Source of the DNA: Melioribacteraceae bacterium | GTDB lineage: Bacteria; Bacteroidota; Ignavibacteria; Ignavibacteriales; Melioribacteraceae | Reading direction: 5' to 3' | Length of the DNA stretch: 64,000 nucleotides | NCBI GenBank assembly: GCA_022181065.1 | Contig: BQMY01000078.1 | Location: 62,001-126,000, forward strand | Part shown: positions 60,709-64,000 of the stretch, piece by piece | Numbering within the stretch: position 1 is the first letter of the stretch | Layout: each line of letters opens with the position of its first letter | The notes under the pieces: model-generated | Told to the model about the DNA's origin: nothing | The model's input: the letters and a program-made list of their open reading frames with translations, nothing else | Databases searched by the model: none | Made by a program: the position numbers and the translations under genes

Positions 60709-61482
60709 ATGACGATGATTGAAAAAACAGCTGTTGTAAGTAGTAAAGCCTCAATTGGCGAAAATGTAAAAATTGCTCATAATGCTGTTATTTATGATGA
60801 TGTTATTATTGGGGATAATTGTGAAATAGGACCAAACGCTGTGCTCTATAATGGTGCGCGTTTGGGGAACAATGTGAAAATTTTCCAGGGCGCATCGGTC
60901 TCCAATGATCCGCAGGATTTGAAATTTAGCGGTGAGCCAACAGAATTCAGGATTGGAGATAATAGTGTAATTCGCGAATTCGCTACACTTCATCGGGGTA
61001 CAGACGCTCACGGGTATTCCCAAATTGGTAAAGACTGTCTGATAATGGCTTATGCGCATGTTGCTCACGATTGTATCCTTGGCAACAATGTGATTTTAGC
61101 CAATAGTGTTCAGATCGGCGGACATGTGGAAATTGAAGACTGGGTGATTGTTGGAGGTTCAGTACCAATTCATCAGTTCGTAAAGATCGGACAGCATACA
61201 ATGATCGGCGGCGGCTGGAGAGTGCCATATGATGTTCCGCCATATATGATAGCTGCACAGGAGCCGCTGAAATATACCGGAGTTAATCTGGTTGGTTTGA
61301 GAAGAAGAGGTTTCTCTAACGAACAGATCACGAAAATTAAAGAAGCTTATAAAACCTTGTTTCATTCGGGTAAAAACCTTGGTGAGGCAAAAGCTGAACT
61401 GGCTGAAAAATCGGGATCAGAAGATGTGGTTGGCGTTATTCTCGATTTTCTGGGAAGAATTACCAGACCCGGAATAAAATGA
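60709..61482 (+). CDS. lpxA: UDP-N-acetylglucosamine acyltransferase
   Basis: 257-residue first enzyme of lipid A synthesis. Left-handed hexapeptide helix over residues 5-190, catalytic His in AYAHVAHDCILG, substrate-binding VPIHQFVKIGQHTMIGGG, and a C-terminal helical domain (VGLRRRGFSNEQITKIKEAY). The start ATG may be 60709 or 60715 (MTM). It overlaps the next gene by 4 nt (ATGA). Confidence 0.96.
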   Translation: MTMIEKTAVVSSKASIGENVKIAHNAVIYDDVIIGDNCEIGPNAVLYNGARLGNNVKIFQGASVSNDPQDLKFSGEPTEFRIGDNSVIREFATLHRGTDAHGYSQIGKDCLIMAYAHVAHDCILGNNVILANSVQIGGHVEIEDWVIVGGSVPIHQFVKIGQHTMIGGGWRVPYDVPPYMIAAQEPLKYTGVNLVGLRRRGFSNEQITKIKEAYKTLFHSGKNLGEAKAELAEKSGSEDVVGVILDFLGRITRPGIK

Positions 61483-62228
61483 TGAAATGGAATTTTATTT
61501 ATAGCGGCTTTCAGACGGGCAAGTTTAATATGGACACGGATATCCGTCTGGCAATGAATTGTGGAGAGGATGAAGCATTTTTCAGGCTTTACAGATGGAA
61601 TCCCTATTGTATTTCGCTCGGTGCCAATCAGAGTATTAAAGACATTGATGAAGCGGTAGCAAAAGCTGACAATATTGATATCGCGAGAAGACCCACCGGC
61701 GGCAGAGCAATTTTGCATGCTGAAGAATTAACTTATTCTGTTGTGATGCCATTAAATCAGGGTCTATCGGCGAGAGAAATTTATACGAAAATATCATTAG
61801 CCCTCGTGAATGGATTGAGAAAATATGATTCGGGATTAGCCGGCGCCGAATTGGAAAATGTTCAGCCGAATTTCCCTGACTTACTCAAAAAACCTTCCGG
61901 GATGTTATGTTTTGCCAGTACCGCGAAAAGCGAAGTTAAATATGATGGCAAAAAACTGATTGGAAGCGCCCAAAGAAAAATGGATAAAGTAGTGCTTCAG
62001 CACGGTTCAATATTGGTTGGAACTTATCATCGCAAGCTTCCGGAATATTTGAGTGATAAGTCTAACCTGGCGATATTAAACCATGAGTTGGAAGCGAAAA
62101 CCACAGAAATTGAAACTATTCTCGGCAAACCCGTGGATTATGATCGATTAGCTGAAAATCTTGTAGAAGGATTTGAGGATATGTGGGAAGTTGAATTTGA
62201 AGAAAAACCGGAAATGAGTTTTCAATGA
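61479..62228 (+). CDS. Lipoate/octanoate transferase, LipM/LplA-like
   Basis: 249-residue single-domain member of the biotin/lipoate A/B ligase family. Substrate motif [11 protein letters not shown] (70-80), conserved Lys159 in [11 protein letters not shown], and QHGSILV. A Cys144 sits in [14 protein letters not shown] at the position where octanoyltransferase LipM has its catalytic Cys; lipoate-protein ligase lacks it and also has an extra C-terminal domain that is absent here. So LipM-type octanoyl transfer is the better guess. It overlaps lpxA and panB by 4 nt each. Confidence 0.82.
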   Translation: MMKWNFIYSGFQTGKFNMDTDIRLAMNCGEDEAFFRLYRWNPYCISLGANQSIKDIDEAVAKADNIDIARRPTGGRAILHAEELTYSVVMPLNQGLSAREIYTKISLALVNGLRKYDSGLAGAELENVQPNFPDLLKKPSGMLCFASTAKSEVKYDGKKLIGSAQRKMDKVVLQHGSILVGTYHRKLPEYLSDKSNLAILNHELEAKTTEIETILGKPVDYDRLAENLVEGFEDMWEVEFEEKPEMSFQ

Positions 62229-63043
62229 GTGTTAGCAGTAAAGAGTTCAGAAAAGTAACTACAAAAACTTTGCAGTTATTTAAGAAAAAAGATATCAAAA
62301 TTTCCGCGTTGACCGCGTATGATTTTATTACCGCGGCAATTTTGGATAAATCCGGTATAGACGTGATTTTGGTGGGTGATTCTCTCAGTAATGTTTTTCA
62401 GGGAAACGATACTACACTTCCGGTAACGATGGATGAAATGATCTATCACACAAAAGCGGTGACCAAGGGTGTTGAACGCGCGATGGTTGTCGTTGATATG
62501 CCATTTATGTCTTATCAGACGAGTGTTAATGAGGCTTTTAGGAATTCCGGTAGAATCATGAAAGAGACTCACGCAGGAGCTGTAAAACTGGAAGGTGGAG
62601 AAAGAATTGCAGAATCAGTTATGAAAATAACCGAAGCCGGAATACCCGTTATGGGTCATGTTGGATTGACACCGCAGTCAATTCATCAGTTTGGCAGTTA
62701 TAAAGCACGTGGTAAAGATGATGATGAAGCGATACAGATATTAAAAGACGCAAAAGCCCTCGAAGAAGCCGGTGCATTCGCGATTGTACTGGAAAAAATT
62801 CCCCATAGGCTTGCTAAAAAAATCACTGAGGCACTAACTATTCCTACAATAGGGATTGGCGCAGGTGTTTATTGTGATGGCCAGATTTTAGTTACGGCAG
62901 ATATGCTGGGATTGAATACAGATTTTCATCCGAGATTTGTAAGGCAGTATTCTGATGTTGCCGATCGAATGACTACCGGAATAAAATCGTATATCGATGA
63001 CGTTAAAAGCCAAAAATTCCCTACAGAAGAAGAGAGTTATTAA
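62225..63043 (+). CDS. panB: Ketopantoate hydroxymethyltransferase
   Basis: 272-residue TIM-barrel enzyme that adds a hydroxymethyl group to alpha-ketoisovalerate in pantothenate and CoA biosynthesis. Motifs: [19 protein letters not shown] at the start, [12 protein letters not shown] with the metal-binding Asp, [14 protein letters not shown], and [15 protein letters not shown]. Length is normal. The start overlaps the previous stop by 4 nt. The other pan genes are not here. Confidence 0.96.
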   Translation: MSVSSKEFRKVTTKTLQLFKKKDIKISALTAYDFITAAILDKSGIDVILVGDSLSNVFQGNDTTLPVTMDEMIYHTKAVTKGVERAMVVVDMPFMSYQTSVNEAFRNSGRIMKETHAGAVKLEGGERIAESVMKITEAGIPVMGHVGLTPQSIHQFGSYKARGKDDDEAIQILKDAKALEEAGAFAIVLEKIPHRLAKKITEALTIPTIGIGAGVYCDGQILVTADMLGLNTDFHPRFVRQYSDVADRMTTGIKSYIDDVKSQKFPTEEESY

Positions 63044-63056
63044 GCAATAACAATCT

Positions 63057-64000
63057 ATGAAAACATCCCGTATATTTTTATTTTTCGCGATACTATTTTC
63101 AGTTCTCTCTGCCCAGGATGAGCTGCCAAAGCTAAATTATTTTCTTGAGGGTATTAAGGTATTTGATATTGCAGGTGACGAATCCTCAATATGGGTCGCG
63201 TCAAACGGGAATGGTGTATTCAGATATGATAAAAAATCGGGGAAGTGGAGTAACTATTCCAGCGATAACGGCAAAATAAACTACGATTTTTTCTATTGTA
63301 TCGATACCGACGACCGATATGTTTTTGCCGGTTCCACTGACGGTCTGTTTATCATGGATAAAAAGCGTGAGCGTTGGTCGAAACGGAAATTCGGGCAGGG
63401 TGGTCAGCTTAGCAACTGGATCCGGGATGTGGTTTATGACGAGGTTGATGATGTTCTCTGGATTGGGCGATTCAAGTATCTTTCCAAGTTTGATATAAGA
63501 ACCAGAAGATTTCATGACTATGATTTAACTGTTGACGGCAATCGCAAATCCAATACGATCAAGGCAATTGCTGTCGATGGTGACAGCCTTGTATGGTTTG
63601 GAACGGAAGCCGGAATGCACAAGTATGATAAAAGCCGCAGGATTGATGACGGTGAATCATTGATCTTCTACAATAACCGGTTAAATTATTTCCAGGGTGA
63701 AGGTGAGACTGTTTCAATCTCATCCATGATATTTGAGCAGAATAATATGTGGATAGGTCTGGATGAATTTATTACCGAGGAACGCCCTGAATTCAATCTC
63801 GGTGGATTGTACAAATTCAACAGGCGTAACGACTGGATTAAGTATGACGTTACGAACGGACTTCCGGCAAACGGCATTTATGATATTGAACGGACAGGTA
63901 GTTATATCTGGGTTTCCTGCTATCAGTTCGGGGAACGTACAAAAGAATTTTACGGGAGAGGATTGGCGGTAATTGACAGTATTGCCGAAAAAGTTATATA
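63057..64000 (+). CDS. Secreted beta-propeller protein (two-component-regulator propeller type), 3' end outside window
   Basis: Reading frame starting at ATG 63057 and open to the window edge (314+ residues). Signal peptide 1-20 (ending LSAQ), then repeated propeller blades of the Reg_prop type: SSIWVASNGNGVFRYDKKSG, VLWIGRFKYLSKFD, SLVWFGTEAGMHKYDK and NMWIGLDEF. Such propellers occur in hybrid sensor kinases but also as secreted proteins on their own; the C-terminus is not visible, so it could continue into a kinase or a sorting domain. It lies 13 bp after panB on the same strand. Confidence 0.8.
   Translation, partial: MKTSRIFLFFAILFSVLSAQDELPKLNYFLEGIKVFDIAGDESSIWVASNGNGVFRYDKKSGKWSNYSSDNGKINYDFFYCIDTDDRYVFAGSTDGLFIMDKKRERWSKRKFGQGGQLSNWIRDVVYDEVDDVLWIGRFKYLSKFDIRTRRFHDYDLTVDGNRKSNTIKAIAVDGDSLVWFGTEAGMHKYDKSRRIDDGESLIFYNNRLNYFQGEGETVSISSMIFEQNNMWIGLDEFITEERPEFNLGGLYKFNRRNDWIKYDVTNGLPANGIYDIERTGSYIWVSCYQFGERTKEFYGRGLAVIDSIAEKVI

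Noticed and set aside
1-64000. CRISPR arrays, insertion sequences, integrases, prophage or toxin-antitoxin genes
   Set aside because: No spaced direct repeats, transposase/integrase motifs or attachment sites were noticed; codon use looks uniform throughout by eye.

Overview
The window is a stretch of AT-rich bacterial chromosome with no phage, insertion sequence, CRISPR or other mobile-element signature. It points to the Bacteroidota/Chlorobiota/Ignavibacteriota side of the tree, most likely an Ignavibacteria-like organism. The evidence is a subtilase ending in a type IX secretion sorting domain with the YPNPFNP motif, an LpxC-FabZ fusion, a complete bat (aerotolerance-type) operon, a TonB receptor paired with a DUF4249-type lipoprotein, and promoters of the form TTG-N19-21-TAnnTTTG. 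Lipid A and BamA/Skp genes show a Gram-negative envelope. No intergenic gap exceeds about 260 bp. Genes are tightly packed, with many 1-8 nt overlaps.

Layout. 1-3.6 kb: end of an AraC-type regulator, a DUF1772 membrane protein, and an ECF sigma / anti-sigma / Spy-like module with a divergent second Spy-like gene. 3.7 kb: tRNA-Leu(GAG). 3.8-14.7 kb: a TPR protein, then an envelope cluster made of a two-domain polyprenol-kinase-like membrane protein, a 988-residue TPR protein, an outer-membrane barrel, an HU-TM-SPOR protein, and TolQ/TolR/TonB-like proteins. 14.7-16.8 kb (minus): small membrane proteins and an NHL propeller. 16.9-19.1 kb: a CBM20-like/esterase protein, an ITPase/XTPase and a GNAT. 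19.1-23.9 kb (minus): CDF transporter, TerB-like protein, SDR, aldehyde dehydrogenase and aldo-keto reductase. 24.1-29.2 kb: TonB receptor with lipoprotein, serine hydrolase, small barrel. 29.2-33.5 kb (minus): B12-binding mutase subunit, kdsB, gatC, a VWA lipoprotein and an M48 protease. 33.6-41.9 kb: moxR-DUF58-bat operon. 41.9-47.9 kb: small unknown proteins including a CPY-repeat protein, acyl-ACP thioesterase, a barrel, a Yip1 protein and the secreted subtilase. 48.0-51.9 kb (minus): HD-PycTM protein, sixA, ppk1. 52.0-53.6 kb: GlsB/YeaQ protein and a lexA operon. 53.9-64 kb: uppS-bamA-skp-skp-lpxD-lpxC/fabZ-lpxA-lipoate enzyme-panB and a propeller protein cut by the window edge.

Most of the window builds or energises the cell envelope: lipid A, outer-membrane protein assembly, undecaprenyl carrier, Tol/Ton-type energy transduction, TonB uptake, T9SS export and envelope stress sensing. 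The items most worth following up are the putative phytol kinase / phytyl-phosphate kinase fusion with an apparent non-AUG start, the HU-SPOR membrane protein inside a Tol-like cluster, the HD-PycTM/SixA/PPK operon, the lexA operon with its operator-like palindrome and two small unknown partners, and the CPY-repeat protein.
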